A stretch of 64,000 bases of DNA. Origin: Callaeas wilsoni. Lineage: Eukaryota > Chordata > Aves > Passeriformes > Callaeidae. The notes below the pieces were generated by a model. That model had not been told where the DNA came from. It saw only the letters and a program-made list of their open reading frames with translations, and did not search any database. The translations under genes were made by a program, and so were the position numbers. Location: contig VWPU01009433.1 in assembly GCA_013398955.1 (NCBI GenBank), positions 28,298-92,297 on the forward strand, in the 5' to 3' direction. Of this stretch, positions 1 to 13,786 are shown one piece after another (positions within the stretch are counted from its first letter, which is position 1; the number at the start of each line of letters is the position of its first letter).

Positions 1-537
<537 letters not shown>

Positions 538-2135
538 CTATGAATGAGAAGAAAATAATAATACCTTAAGATGAATTTTTATGCATGGTAGTTGAATAGA
601 ATTTTATCTCCTTTTCATCATTCTTCTGCTTGCACTTCACTCTCTGAAACCTGCAATAGTATCAACTGACATGTATTAGTGCGACAAAAGCTTTACCTTG
701 GTTTTGTGAAAGCTGAAAACATCTCCTCCACCTTCTGCAACATTTCAGCTTATCCCAATGACACTCTACAAAAGGGATATTATATTCACATAAGAGCACT
801 TCCTTAGACATTCAGATCCGGCTCTGTGTCCATGCCTAAGCAGAACTCACGACCCTTTTGTTTCTGTCCCTCTGGAGCACAGAACTGTTAACTGCTGTCC
901 CCGTCCCTCTGTACAGCCAAGTTGCAATAGCTGGCTAATTCATATATTGTAATGGGCACTGCCTTTGCAACAGAGATAAGAATTACTGAACTGCTGCACA
1001 TGACAGATGCTGCCCTGAAAAGGAATGGAAGCCCTGTAGTCACTCCAAGTGACTTTACATGGATGACAATCAACTTCATTTTGCTAAAGATCTGCCAGGT
1101 TTTTTTATACAGTACTTATTTTTACCTCTCTCTAAAATCTGAGTGAAACACCTTAAAATCTGTGAAAACAGCAACACTAAAACTGTTCACCGCAGATTAT
1201 TTAATGGCAGTAAAGAAAATGGGATTCCAGCAATTGCTACATTCCCAAAGTATCTGCACAAAGAACCTGTTTTCTCCACGAGGCATTTTGTGAGGGTCAC
1301 ATTAAAAGTCACATTACTCTTCACTTGTATCTATTATGTATCTATTCCTTCACGACCGGTGCTGTTGTCTATTTTTCCACCCAATTATTTACCCGGCAAA
1401 GGACGATAAACAGCCCTAATACATCAACAACAGAAGGGCCAAACACTTCAAGAGCTGTCTGACTAGTGGCCTGAAGTACACAGAAGGCAACCATTGGCTC
1501 TCTGAGGTTTTAAGCAACTTCTTCAAGTAAGAAAACTATTTCAAGTAAATAATAAACCAAGCTCAAGACAAGATTGTTTTCATACAGCAAACCCCATACC
1601 CATATAGCTGGTAAAGCCTCGTTAACTTGGCCTCTTCAGAGCAAAAAGGAAAAACACTGTTGGAATCAACAGAAAGGCTGAGGGCAAAATGTTTGTGCCA
1701 TTACTGATTAGTTGTGCTGTGCTTCAGAAACACTAAGTGTTGATTAATTGTCCTACATTATTGACTTAAAGGGGCAGATCTGAGTACAAAATCCTCACCC
1801 ACGCTACGACACGTGGGTCTCTCAAAACACACACCTTGTCCCCGGCTGGCAGCAGCAGATCATTCCCATGTGAGAAACTTCCATTCTTGCCCTCCTAAAG
1901 GTATGGGAAGGGCTCATTTTTGTTGTCACCACTGCCCCTGGGCACCATTCAGCCTCCTGCCTGTGTGCCTCTGGCTCTATCTGGTCACAGGTCCCTAAAA
2001 TCCTGTCCCTATATCGAAGGGCACTGAGCTGCACTGACCACACTTCCTGCTCCATCAGCCTGGAGCAGAGCCAGGGGTATGTTGCTGTTCCAGCTAATTC
2101 AATAGCAGGAGGCATAAAATACCCAGGCAACATAG

Positions 2136-2187
2136 GGATAAAAAGAAAAAAAGAAAAAAAAAGAACAAAATAAAATTAAAAAAAAGA
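2136..2187. repeat. A-rich low-complexity tract
   Basis: A run of A with scattered G, C and T on the plus strand, read as polypyrimidine on the transcribed strand. It lies within intron 2 of ANKRD6. It could be the remains of a retroposon tail, but no element is recognisable beside it. Confidence 0.6.
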
Positions 2188-3092
2188 TACCAAATTCACA
2201 AATCATTCCCGACCATGAACAGTATGTTTGAATTATGAATATGTGCCCCAGCAAATTCAGATTTACGGGTCCTGATTTTCTACATTCCTTAATGCCAATA
2301 AGTAAATCACCTAATCCAGGCATCTATCTCACTTCCTGGAAGGTTATTAATACACCATGAAAACAATTTATAGCAATCTGTGCATGGAGAAGGAAAAATC
2401 CCAAACAAACCCAATTTGAAGCCAGTTCATGTACATCAAAAGGAAAGTCTCAACAACACGAATATATATTCCAGCAGGGCAACTTTCTGATAAGATAACC
2501 AGCTCTAACCACTGAAAAAATGCTGACATGCAGTTAAAGGTACTGTGTTAAAAGTAAGGTATGAAAGCAGAATAGGAGTTTATTTGAATACAAGGGACAT
2601 ATTTTCCTCACCAAATACACCTTCCTGGGCAATCGCCACACAAACCATGCCTGGTGGCATGGTTGAGCTGAATGACTAAAGGATCATTTTTATTCCAGAA
2701 TGTTTGTAGGTTTCAGATTCTCCATCCAGAAACACAGGTTCAGAGGCATGTCACCTACTGGAGAACCCTAAAGAGAGGCCTTCAGGAACCAGAGTTTCTG
2801 CACACATGCAGTCCTTGAGTTCTTCCTACTTTAAAGGGACACTATAAACAAAAACTATGACACTAACCAGGAGAGGAGACTGAGGAGGAGGATCAATTCC
2901 AGCATATTACATTGATTAGAGGCTCAGGCTTTTGGAAGAGCACTGATGATCTCAAGATGAATCACAACCATGCACGAACCAGCAGTGCCAGATTTTCTTC
3001 CCAGCAACATCAAAATCAGAGTAGAGATGGGCAGTACAGCTGGACACTGTTCCAGGGTGGGCAATGCAAACACTGGACAAACATCAAATCCC

Positions 3093-3143
3093 CACACAAA
3101 TACACACACACACAGGTATGAATGTACAACACACGCACACACC
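3093..3143. repeat. CA microsatellite, interrupted
   Basis: A short CA-rich stretch with interruptions: ACACAAATACACACACACACAG, then ACACACGCACACACC about 25 bases later. It lies in intron 2. Overlapping open frames here (IHTHTHRY-type peptides) are products of the repeat, not genes. Confidence 0.7.
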
Positions 3144-4744
3144 AATCCAGAACAAACCGTGAGGAAGAGACAAGGCAATTTGGGTGCTCCCCATGCTGTG
3201 ATGACAAACTTGGAGCACAGCAAGCTTTGGAGAGAAACACTGAACAAGTCCATGCCCTGGCAGCAACAATCAGGGCTGCTCTTGCCTTCATGTCTTTAAG
3301 TCAAAACACCAGCCCACAAAGTTTTTCTCTCACAGCAATTCATCCTACCCAAAATATACAGAGGGCAGAGAGATGAAGGCAGACAGACAAAACTCCCTCT
3401 GTGCGTCTCCTCCATAAAGACATTCTGCACTCAACGCAGCAGCAAAGAGGGGGTTTATCTGAATACACACAAGGGTCCTAGGGGGAAAGAAAACATACAA
3501 ACCAGAGTGTCTCCTAGATGCTCACTTCAAGGACACAACACCAAACCCAGGGACTGTTCAACGTGCAGATTACTGACTTAGAAGCTTGTGAGCATCGCCA
3601 AATATGTTTTGGGGGTTATTACAAATACAAATGAGAGACTGCTACAACTTGGGATTAATGAACCAATAAAGGAGTCATTCATATGTAAAAAAAAAAGGCA
3701 ATTTGGACTTCTATTCAAATGTAAACAATTGCTTCATCAGGCAACAAATCATACAAATAGTCCTGTGTCACGGACTTATTGACAAAATAAATGGGACCTA
3801 TTGGACTAAGGCTGCAACTTCCAACCACCGTGACACGCTGCTGTAGCTGTGGGGTGTTTCGGGTTGCAGCCAAGCACTCTAAACAGCCACATGAACTTCA
3901 GCAGTAAAATGCAAGGGTAGGTTTTTGTTTGCATTAAATCTGCACTCTAACTTCCAGGCATTGACAGGCAGCTGTCGATACACACCACTTAAAAGCAGAA
4001 TCCTCTTAGCATCGCTGCCAATGTATATGCACTCCACAACCAAATCCATACAGGGGAGCCTTAGCACCATAAGCTCCATGATCTTTCCTTGTGTTTATGT
4101 ACGTGTAGGTACTTTTATGCAGGTACATTCAGTTCTCCATCTCACTCTACTCTTGTGATGCACAAGGACTGTGATTTATTCATCCGTTCTGCCCTCATAA
4201 AAAACATGCCTGTCCACATTTTACTGGAAAGTCTGAAAGCGAAATCCAAGTCCTGTCACATTGTTCACACTGATGATTTGTTAGACTGTTCTCCATGAAT
4301 AACCTGCTCGCTCAAGTCAGCAGAAAGCTTCTCATTGACCTCAACAGGCATTCAGCAAGTTCCTAAGTGTTTGTTAGTCCCTTTTAATTTATCTCTATTT
4401 ATTGTTTAAAACAGACACAAATAGCTTTTCAAACTGAAGGAGTGCAAAAATGTGAAAGCACCAAAATATATTTCTTTTTTTGTTTCTGTCCTGGCTTAAA
4501 AAAGAAGAAAAAGAGAGACTGCTTTAAAGAACTCAACCTGCTCTGAAGCTGAGACTTGAAGTACCCCAGCATTACAGAAGTGATGCCATATGGTATATTC
4601 ATAACATTACTAGTTCAAGAGTTAAATCAAACAATTACTGAATCACAACAGAAGCACTACCTTTTGTATTTCTTTGGGGCTTTTTTTCTGAATTATGATC
4701 CATTCTCTGCAGAATTCAATTCTATAGCTATGATCTTAATGCAG

Positions 4745-5240
4745 GAGCCTGCTCTAGCACAAGTTTCTCATGGATTCACAGGCCTCTTTCAGGCATCCAC
4801 CTGCTCTGGTATGGGTCCGCCTACAAGGGCTGCAGGTGGATCTCTGCATCCCCAGGGATTGCCATGGGCTGCAGGGGCACAGCTGCTTCACCATGGTCTT
4901 CACCACAGCCTGCAAGGGGATCTCAGCTCCAGCATCTGAAGCACCTCTTCCCCCTCCTCCAGTGACCTTGGTGTCTGCAGAGTTGTTCCTCTCACTGCTG
5001 TTCCCTGGCTGTAATTACAGCTTCTCTGTAACTTTTTTTTTCTCTTCTTAAATATGTTATCCCGGAGGTGCTACCACCATTTCTGATTGGCCCAGCCTTG
5101 ACCAGTGGCACATCCATCTTGGAGCCTCCTGTCAGTGGCTCTGCCAGACATGGGGAAGCTTTTGGCAGCTTCTCACAGAAACCACACCTGTAGCCCTTCC
5201 CACTACCAAAACCTGCCCATGCAAACCCAATACCTCCAGG
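4745..5240. mobile_element. Dispersed avian repeat, probably derived from an LTR retroelement
   Basis: A GC-richer block inside an AT-rich intron, with internal near-repeats of a GGGCTGCAGG-like unit around 4828-4920. It continues through a pyrimidine-rich middle into AAATATGTTATC (5050-5061), GGAAGCTTTTGGCAGCTTC (5152-5170) and an end near CAAACCCAATACC (5222-5234). I recognise this arrangement as a family scattered through bird genomes, but cannot name its exact class, and the boundaries are estimates. Overlapping open frames (such as 4556-4939) have no known protein relationship. Alternative reading: a unique GC-rich stretch. Homology to a repeat family is my recollection, not a search result. 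Confidence 0.5.
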
Positions 5241-8200
5241 AAAAGGACAACATCGTAGGAGGACAGCAAGGCACATCAGCTCCACAGAAGTAACAGTGCT
5301 TTTCTGCCAAAGATGCAGCTCTCAATAACTCCACTGGAAGAGAGCTACTACTACAAAAGGACTGAAAGAAGAGACCAGCTTTCTTGCTTGGAAGAAAAGG
5401 CTTAAGTTCTTAGTTTTCCAGTTTTTGCAGCTTATTCACCAAAGTACTTGATAAGGGCACCTGCTTGTTGGATCAGCCGGTATGTATGACCAGTTGTTCA
5501 GGGTAGTTTTGCCTTTTTCATAAAGGAATCAGCTACACATTTCACACCTGTGAAGAACGTCAGACAAAAAGGTGGAAAAACGGAAATCATCTCTTTGTCA
5601 TATCAGGCAGAGCAGCAACAGAGCACCCTGACCAAGCAGGTGCCCTTTGAGAAGAGCAGACTCACAAAGCCACTGCTGAGCACCACACCTGCCCTGGGCC
5701 ACAGCCACACATGGCTGGTGGCAGAGGTCCAGAGCCACGATGAGCGCTCAGTGCATGTGCCATGCAGTGCCACCAGCCCTCTCCTGCACTGGGCTCCCTG
5801 ATGTCAGATTGTCGGCGCTGGTGTGACTTAGTGGTCATCAGCTCCTATTTACATATTTTAAAAGGCCCCAAATCTGGAATGAGCCCGAGCGTCTCTCACT
5901 GGAGTCAGAGGAGGTGCACATCTCCATACTGACTTCACCTGCACAGATACCTTGCTAGTAATGCTGCCAAAATGAAACAAGTACATCCTCACAGTAAAGA
6001 TGAAGTGAGCACCTGGACATGTGTACACTCCATTGGATTTTGTTTCTTTCTTATTCTTCCTCTTTTTTCTGAAATCATCTACTCAGAAGTGACAAACATG
6101 AAATACTGGTTTGCAGCTGAACTGTTGTTTACTGAAGCAACAATTAACCACATCATATGACCTTCCATACAGGATAAAAATAGAACTGGACAAGTCAGCT
6201 ATAAGTTTACTAGTACTTGGTTTGTTACAGAAAATATCCTTCATTTTTCTTGAGCTATGCTTGATTAATCCTTTTCGAATAAAGAACTCTAGCATTTATC
6301 TCTAGATCCTGGACACTTTAATCTGTGGCTCTGCAGTGTTATTCACAACAATTGGTCTGTGCTTACAGATGCGGATCAGAAATACATTTAAAGCCTGCTA
6401 TGACAGGTGAACTTTTTCTTTCCCTCCAAAGAGCTCTGTCTTCATGTGTCTTCCTCCAATAAAACCCAGAGAATTCAGCAGGAAGTTTGGTTGACAAGCA
6501 CCAAATCCTTTTTTCTTCTTTTTTGGAAGCAAACTTCTATAATTTATAATCAGGCAGAACAAACTGAAAACTACTAATAAAAGCAGAAGACATACAGGGA
6601 AACCAGAACTAAGGCATGCACAGGGACAAGTTTATTTTTTTGCTTCATTGTGCAATGAGTTTTATCTTGGGGGAGATGGGGGTTCTGGGTTTCAATTTAT
6701 CTGAAAGCTCAGTCTATTTTACAGCACTACAAAAAGTCCACCATCTAATTTCCATTCTAAAATTAAGAACCTCTATCCTGAAAGTTTTCCTTATTTTGTG
6801 CTCGTTCTGCTTATTGGAAGACTGCACAAGAACCTATTGCTGTGATGGCTAAAAAACTCCTCCAGATTTCCAGTTTAAATATACTTGAGTCTAATTTATA
6901 CATCCTTGCTCTTGTGACAACCTTGTCCTTAACTTTAAACAGCTCTTTGTCCTTCCAGCCTTTGCGTGTCATCAGGTTAGCAAACTGAGCTCTTCCAGGG
7001 TGCGTTCACACAGCCTTTCGTAGGCAAATATGCACATGCTCTCCCCACACAGCTGCCTGGCTGGGTGAGAGCCAGATGCCAACTCCACACTGTGTACACC
7101 TGGACAGGACATTATGGACCATGAATGGATGGGCTCTGGTGAGGGCACCAGGCTGGTCTCATGCCTCTTGGCTTGCTCAGCTCAGCTCTCTCTGGCTCAC
7201 AGAGTGGGAGGAGTAAGAGTGTGTGTGCCTCCAAAACACCCCATACACACAGCCTTGGCTGCTGCTCTGAAAGAGTCTCTGCTCCACCGTATGCACTCCT
7301 CCGCAGTCTTGCAGATCTGACTTCATCTCTTCCGAGCTTGTCACCAGGCTACCCAAGTACCTCATCTGTACTGTCTGTCGGTGTGCTGGGATACATCCAG
7401 AATGACAACAGGAACAGCTTTTGTCATCTTCCCTCTCTGGGCTCCACGGGGATGACACACAACTTCTAGGAAAGAATAGCTACAATGCTGTAGTACCCGG
7501 TGAGCTACGGGGGTGGCCTCAGAGCCCACAGCTCTCCAGCATGGTTGGCAAGAACATCTCTCCAACAGAAACACCAGCACTTTGCACCTGCCTGCAAATT
7601 TGCTGCCAAATGAGCTTTGTTTTGATTTTCCACTTAGGGTAGAACAACAAAGCAAGGGAGCCACCTGTGCCATATAGGAAAGAAAAACTTGTCAACTCTA
7701 GGAAATCTGCATTATATCAAATTAACCTGATTCTGTGTTTCAAAGTCAAATCTACACTATTTGCTTCTTATTGTAATTAGCAGAAGTCCCTCAGCAGCCT
7801 CAAAGCTCATAATCTTCAAAAACAAAACGAAACAAACAAACAAAAGTTTGTTAAACAAAACAACCACAAAACTCTGAGCTACCATTCAGGTATCTGTAAG
7901 TCAGTCTTTCCTGGTCTATTACTGACTACCTTTAATAGTTGTTCATCAGCTACAGAGCTGCTTGGATAACAGAACCAAACACGCCATCTACATGGGACTA
8001 TTCATGCTTATTACATCTGTGTTTTGTATCTACCGGCAAGAGGCTACTTATTATGGCAAACAAAACCTACAAACACAGATTGTCCTTGGATCACTCCAGC
8101 TTTCAAAATAAATATTACCTACAACTCAAACACTGTGAAGGGACTGAAAACAACTGTCACTGACAGATAAGTATTCTGTCTTTTCCTCTTTTTATCAAAT

Positions 8201-8999
8201 GTGCTTTCTATCTGTAAATATTAGGTCCCATACACATGTAATGTTCAGAACCAATATGGAAACACAAATAAAAGTAGACAGGATGGAGAACAGCAGCTCA
8301 TCAAAACAGCATGCCTCAAATTTTATGTTACAGTTCTAAAGATTTAACTTACCTAGTTCTTTTTAAGGCTTTTTGCTGATCAAACCTTCTCTGCAACAGG
8401 CAATTACATCTCATCTTTTCTAAGACAGTATTATTTATAACATGCTGAGCATTAAGAATAGGTGAATATGAGTTTGAACTCACTTCTATCTAAGCAGAAA
8501 TCCTTTGACTCTGACTTCTCTCAGAGGTATGAGGAACACAATTTGCAGCCCCCAAGTCTGCAACTGACTATGACACTACACAGAACAAATCAATGAAGAT
8601 GTTAGGTATAAGTGAGGCTGCTGCACCAAGAGACTTCAGCAGCAAGAAACACTTTCTGCATCCCTTTACCCTGCCACAAGAGGTGGCTTTTCCCCATCCC
8701 CTCACCCAGGGAGATGGGTGCCCTGAACCACCTTCCCTTGACAGTGATGAATCGCTCCATTCATCAGGTCACACAGTGTTCAAAAGTCAATGCATGCTTT
8801 GAAAAATGTTGCTCCCCTGTCGACACACTGCGTTTCCAAGGACTAAGTGTTCATCACAGCTGCGCCCACTGCAAAGAGTATAAATACAAGACGTGCACTA
8901 TATTGCAAATTTGCGTGAGCTATTAAGTGCGAACTTTAAGGAAATCTGAACACTAACTTCAGTCACATTCAGATTGGTAAAGCTAGGAGGGCATTTTCA

Positions 9000-9188
<189 letters not shown>

Positions 9189-9205
9189 TTAGGAGAGAAA
9201 GGTTT

Positions 9206-9256
9206 TCAGGTTTCTTCAGTCCAAAAACAAAGGCTTGGGATCAGTTCAAGCGGCAT
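9206..9256 (-). promoter_or_regulatory. Upstream ORF in ANKRD6 5' leader (16 codons)
   Basis: A minus-strand ATG at 9256-9254 opens a 16-codon frame (MPLELIPSLCFWTEET) closed by TGA at 9208-9206. It ends 20 bases before the main ANKRD6 start. Such uORFs commonly lower initiation at the main start or make it reinitiation-dependent. I infer this from position only; the ATG context (T at -3) is weak. Confidence 0.5.
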
Positions 9257-9304
9257 GCAGGCAGGCGAGGAAGGACTCCAGCTCCCTGGACAGTGACGCT
9301 ATCG

Positions 9305-9313
9305 CTATGCCAT
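9305..9313 (-). promoter_or_regulatory. Two-codon minimal upstream ORF in ANKRD6 leader
   Basis: The minus strand reads ATG GCA TAG, ten bases into exon 2. It is among the shortest possible uORFs. The A of GAGG at -3 relative to ATG gives a better context than the main start. A regulatory role is inference only. Confidence 0.4.
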
Positions 9314-9322
9314 CCTCTGGAC

Positions 9323-12300
9323 CTAAGGATCAGAAAACAACACTGCTGTCAGCCAGCTTTCAGAAACAGAGCACTACAGCAGCTCCTCCCTGAGCATTCA
9401 TCTTTGCATTGGCTTGGGAGGGGATCACAAAAACTCCTCAGAACCTCTTGAAGACATTGCACTTCTGTACAAGGTGGAGGGATGTAGACAGTAGCACATT
9501 TTCAATGTGCCCTCATTCCCCTTGGTTGGGACAAAAATCCTTAAACTTTCTGAGAGCTTAACTCTCTTTTAGCCTAACTTCTATTTGTGCGGTCCCCTTT
9601 CAATCTCTCTCCCTCCGCCAGGTTTCCTGGTCTTTAATTAGCCGAGGATGGGTTAACTACTGTTGGCCAAAGGAACAAGAATAGGTTGTAGTTACTGGCT
9701 GCTGATACAAATATACAAACCTCTGCCCTGGAAGGACTGAGTGCTGTCAGCAATTAAAGGCAGCTGACTGTTCCCTCACAACTATAAAATGCTTCACAGC
9801 CTCCTCGAATCATCCCAAGGACACCACTGGGAGAGATCACAACCTGCTATTGGGAAACACTCATCTCTGCTGTCACTGAGAAATTATGTTCTCCCCACCG
9901 AGCTGACATCATGCCCCACTGACCCCAGAAACAACTCAGATTTAGCACTCATCATGCAAACTGTGAGTATGTTTGTCTGCCTGGGCTCCACTGACCCATC
10001 CAATGAGCCATCTGAGCTGAAAAGAGCTTTCTGATATAACTACAGAAAATGTATCCACAGATCACTTTGAGCTGTGGGATCCAGAACCTGCCCAGTTTGA
10101 GAAGATTTCAGCTTTATTTGTGCTTTTCCCACTTTAGTATTTAATTGGTTCAGTACAGGAAAAACACCTTCAAGATATCCAGTGTATTTACAAATTATAT
10201 GTCCTCCTCTCTTGAAATATCCCTGCACTGCTCCTTAACAGCCACCAGTACTAAACACTCTGCATAGATGAAGAGCAATAAGTACAGGGTCCAGATGATC
10301 TTGAAGATCGATAGTGGAATACAATGTCTTTCACCCTTATGTTACCCTCTAAATCCATCTCAAAACAGCAATAACTAGAACTGTAGGTTAATTTGTAGTA
10401 GTAGATGGTAATGGCAGAATTTAATTTGCACTCCTATGGTAATTTATATTAACAAATCTTAGAACGCTTTATGAGCTTTAATTCTTGTAACACCATTTGA
10501 GGTGAAAAATATGCAGAAGAATATTACATGCATTTTAGAAAAAGGCCCTTGAAAGCACAGAAAAGTTACTGGTTTCTCTGAGGTTAATAGAAAGTTATGC
10601 CAAAGCCAGTAAAAACTCCAGATAACTGACTCTTGATTTCTAAGTATAAGCATTAGGCAATACTATTTCCAGATAAAAGATTCAGATTTTCCTCACCTTT
10701 CTCTTCCTAAGTGCAGACATATTTGGAGCAACATGGAAATAGCTGCACATTTATTCAGAGAAACTAGACAAAGAATTCCTGGGCCTCAAAGTCACTGTAA
10801 CATAGGACAACAGGGGAGTGGTGCTGTACCCTGTGCCACTGGACTGGTTTCATGCCCACCCTCCGCGTGATGGACACAGTTTGTAAACCCTGGTAACAGG
10901 GAACATATGGAAGACAGAAGAAAAACCCCTCATGTCCTTCACTAGCACATCATACCCTGCTCCTCTGGCAGAGTGCTGTACACATTATAGTAAAAACCAT
11001 TAAAAAAGCGCCAAGAAATACAGATGGCCTACACTTAGTAATTTGATCTGTGACAAACAACACAAGTTTCAATCTTGCCTCCTCAAGTATTTGATTTCCA
11101 GTGACTCGTGCTTCCGAAGCAAGCTGAACACCCACCCTCCTTCCATAACCCCCACCACCCACAATCCTGGCTCCCTGTTCCCAACATATCCCTGACCCTC
11201 CCATCACATCCCAAAGTGGTGCTTCCACAACCCAGGAGCACACCTCACACCTCCCCTCCGTGACCAGTACACAGCGCAGGGCAGCCCTTACAACAGGAAG
11301 CTTTTCAGGCAGAGGGATGGTGTTTCTGTGCCAGCCCCTGCCTGTGCAGTGGTAGTTTCCAGGTGAACTGTGCCATCACTAGTTTGTCCCCATCCTTACC
11401 CCTAAGGTGGCTGCCAGCACTTTGGCTGGAGGCATGTACGATACACTGACATCTTAAAACATCTCTGCTCAGATCCTGCTTGGTTTTCTTACCTCGTAAA
11501 AAAAAACCAAATAAAACCAAAACAACGCAGTGACATCATTGTCACTGACAGGTTTGCATATTCACTACAAAAATCTCAGTCTCAATGGAGACATTTTCCT
11601 GACACGCTGACATTTCTGAGCAAGTTTACAGAAACCATAGCTGCTCATTGCATCTTAGCCACACCACTAGAAAGACACCAATACCTCAACAGTTTACGGC
11701 TGGAAAAGTCTGGATAACCTATGCAAGGTAAATGCTGGAAATCATACTCCCTAGTTGGATTTTCTCCCTCTCTCAGGCTGCCTTCCCATTACTGCAGCAC
11801 ACGGAGATCATGAGCCTCCTCCTGCCATGCCCTGCCACACTGGAGTGATGGACTATGACGGCAACACTGCTATCATGGAGTTTGCCTTCTTGTCTTTTCC
11901 ACCACCTGGATCATACATAAAAGCACAGCAAGGAGCTAATACAGCTATCTGTGTTTAGGGGTATCTCCCACTTTGCCCAGGTCTCCAGCAGGTGTCGGTC
12001 CTGTTCCCAGAGAGCAGTCATGGCACGAGCGTGGCTCCTGCTCACACAACAGGTCACATTACCTTACACATCTGCTTCACATCTCCTCAACCGGGATTAT
12101 GTGCAATTCAGAAAAGCATGTCCAATTAGAACAGGTAGCCCACACAACTGAAAGACCAACTTTCCTTTTCTCCTGTGCTGGTAGAAAAACGTGATGGGTG
12201 AACAGTGGAAGTGGGAATAGCCTTCTCATTCCCCTCCCCAGGGACCCATCCCCAGCACAGTGGCTACACTGGCAGTGGCATCGCTCCCCTCAGCTTTAAC

Positions 12301-12675
12301 TCTCTATGTGCCTCAGACACACAGAGTGTCTTTCCTTGACCACATCTGCACCCCCAGCAGCAGGAGGAAGGTACCAGATGCCCAAGGACTGCAATTAAAA
12401 GCTTGACTGCTCCTTTCACACCCAGATGGTGCAAAATGAACCCGACAACACGATTACAGGCACTGCATCGCATCCCTGCTGCCAGCGCCTGCTGCCCAGA
12501 ATTAAATCCCTCATTATCACCCCCAAGATCCAGAAGCTCAAGGGAGGCACAGAGCATGAGAATATTCAAACCTTATGCCTTCAAAACAACAACAAAAAAA
12601 TTATTTTGCTTTAAAACATTTTTAAATGAAAAACAGGCATCTCTGTGCTTCTTTGTTTAAGATCAGATTACTTAC
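9323..12675 (-). other. ANKRD6: Intron upstream of ANKRD6 start exon (proximal part)
   Basis: This runs from the acceptor at 9323 back to the strong donor at 12675, if the exon proposed at 12676-13165 is used. Otherwise it is part of a much longer first intron. I see no coding exon, no known repeat and no RNA gene in it. Open frames of up to about 100 codons (for example 10950-11243 minus and 12264-12569 minus) have no recognisable domains. Confidence 0.6.
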
Positions 12676-13165
12676 CTGGGGCAGGCTGAGAAAGCAAGAC
12701 CTACTTCCCAGGTCTCTCCAAGGAAACTGGCCAGATGTGATGCCCACAGGTTCAGCTGCTTTGTTGTGGGTCAATCCCTTCCGAGGATAACGTGCTCACC
12801 CCATCGGTGGAGTGTGGAAAAGGACAGGCTGACTGTGGATTAGTATTCCTGACTGGCAGCTGCGAGGCACCGTCCCCAGGCGCTGAGGTCCAGCTGCATC
12901 CCCACGGATTATGCTCTCACTCACTGAGCCACACTGCCCTACGGATGCTCAGGAGATGTCCGTCTGGGGTGGCACAGCACAGTATGGGTGGGCAGCTGGC
13001 TGCTCAGTGGCAGGGTTGTAAAGCTCCCAGCTCCGTCCTCTCTCCCATGCAACTGGCAGAGCTGGCAAAAACCACTCTCTGCACCTTTCCCCTCCCCAGC
13101 TCCCTCCCCTCCAAACTGCTGCCAGGCTGCTTCAGCGGCCGTAGCGCCTACACGTCAGTAACAAA
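12676..13165 (-). other. ANKRD6: Candidate alternative 5' noncoding exon and promoter region of ANKRD6
   Basis: This roughly 490-bp block is clearly richer in G and C than its surroundings. On the minus strand it ends with GCCTGCCCCAG|GTAAGTAA, a perfect splice donor, at 12676/12675. At its upstream edge (13130-13165) the minus strand reads TGACGTG, then GGCGCTACGGCCGC, a small CpG cluster with a CRE-like element. It sits 3.35 kb upstream of the ANKRD6 start exon on the same strand, whose own acceptor requires an upstream exon. I infer an alternative first exon and promoter. The exact transcription start is unknown, and only the 3' part may be exonic: TTGCTTTCTCAG just before the donor could itself act as an acceptor. 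Its plus-strand 157-codon open frame (12792-13265) has no recognisable domain and is probably incidental. Confidence 0.4.
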
Positions 13166-13597
13166 AAAAAAAAGTACAGGAATGATGATTTTCGAAAGCC
13201 AAAGGACAGTCCAGGAAACATCAAACATCACAGATACTGAAAGGCTAGGACATAGACTCTCCTAAATTCATGGAAAGGGTTAAAACCAGCAGCTTCCTCT
13301 CTGAGGGAAGAGAAAAAAGCCAAAACTATGAAAGATTTAGGAGCTATGAGCTAATCAATTTTAAGAAGTTCCCTGTCTAAATGGAAAAGATGAAATGCCA
13401 GAGCACAGGTCATTCTCAATGCAATCAATAAGTTCAATTAGTATTTGAATAAAAGAATGCTTACATAGCTAACAAAAAGTTTCCATGTGTGCTGAGGTAC
13501 AAGACGAAAGGGGAAAAAAAGGAGAAGGGACTGCACTTTTCTGCAAGGGACCCCAAATTCTCTTTTTTAGTCTATCACCAGAAATTATGCTGACTAG

Positions 13598-13786
13598 AAT
13601 CACAGAATCATAGAATAACAGTATTTCCTGATTTGGAAGGGATCCACAAAGATCACCGAGTCCAACTCCTGCCCTGCACAGGATGGACCCAAAAATCCCA
13701 CCATGTGCTGGAGAGCGTTGTCCAAGTGCTTCTTGAACTCTGGTAGGCTTGGGGCTGTGACCACTTCCCTGGGGACCCTGTAGTCT
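13598..13786 (-). mobile_element. CR1 LINE 3' fragment
   Basis: On the minus strand the end of the element reads ATTCTATGATTCTGTGATT, the terminal short-repeat tail typical of avian CR1. It is preceded by the characteristic GGAGTTGGACTCGGTGATC block and by CACATGGTGGGATTTTTGGG. Only the last ~190 bp are present, the usual 5' truncation of CR1 insertions. No open reading frame survives in this fragment. The insertion lies in the same orientation as ANKRD6 transcription. Confidence 0.9.

Noticed and set aside
12792..13265. Plus-strand open frame of 157 codons, the longest in the window
   Set aside because: Located in a GC-richer block where stops are rare. Composition is arbitrary, no domain is recognisable, and the minus strand of the same block carries the splice donor.
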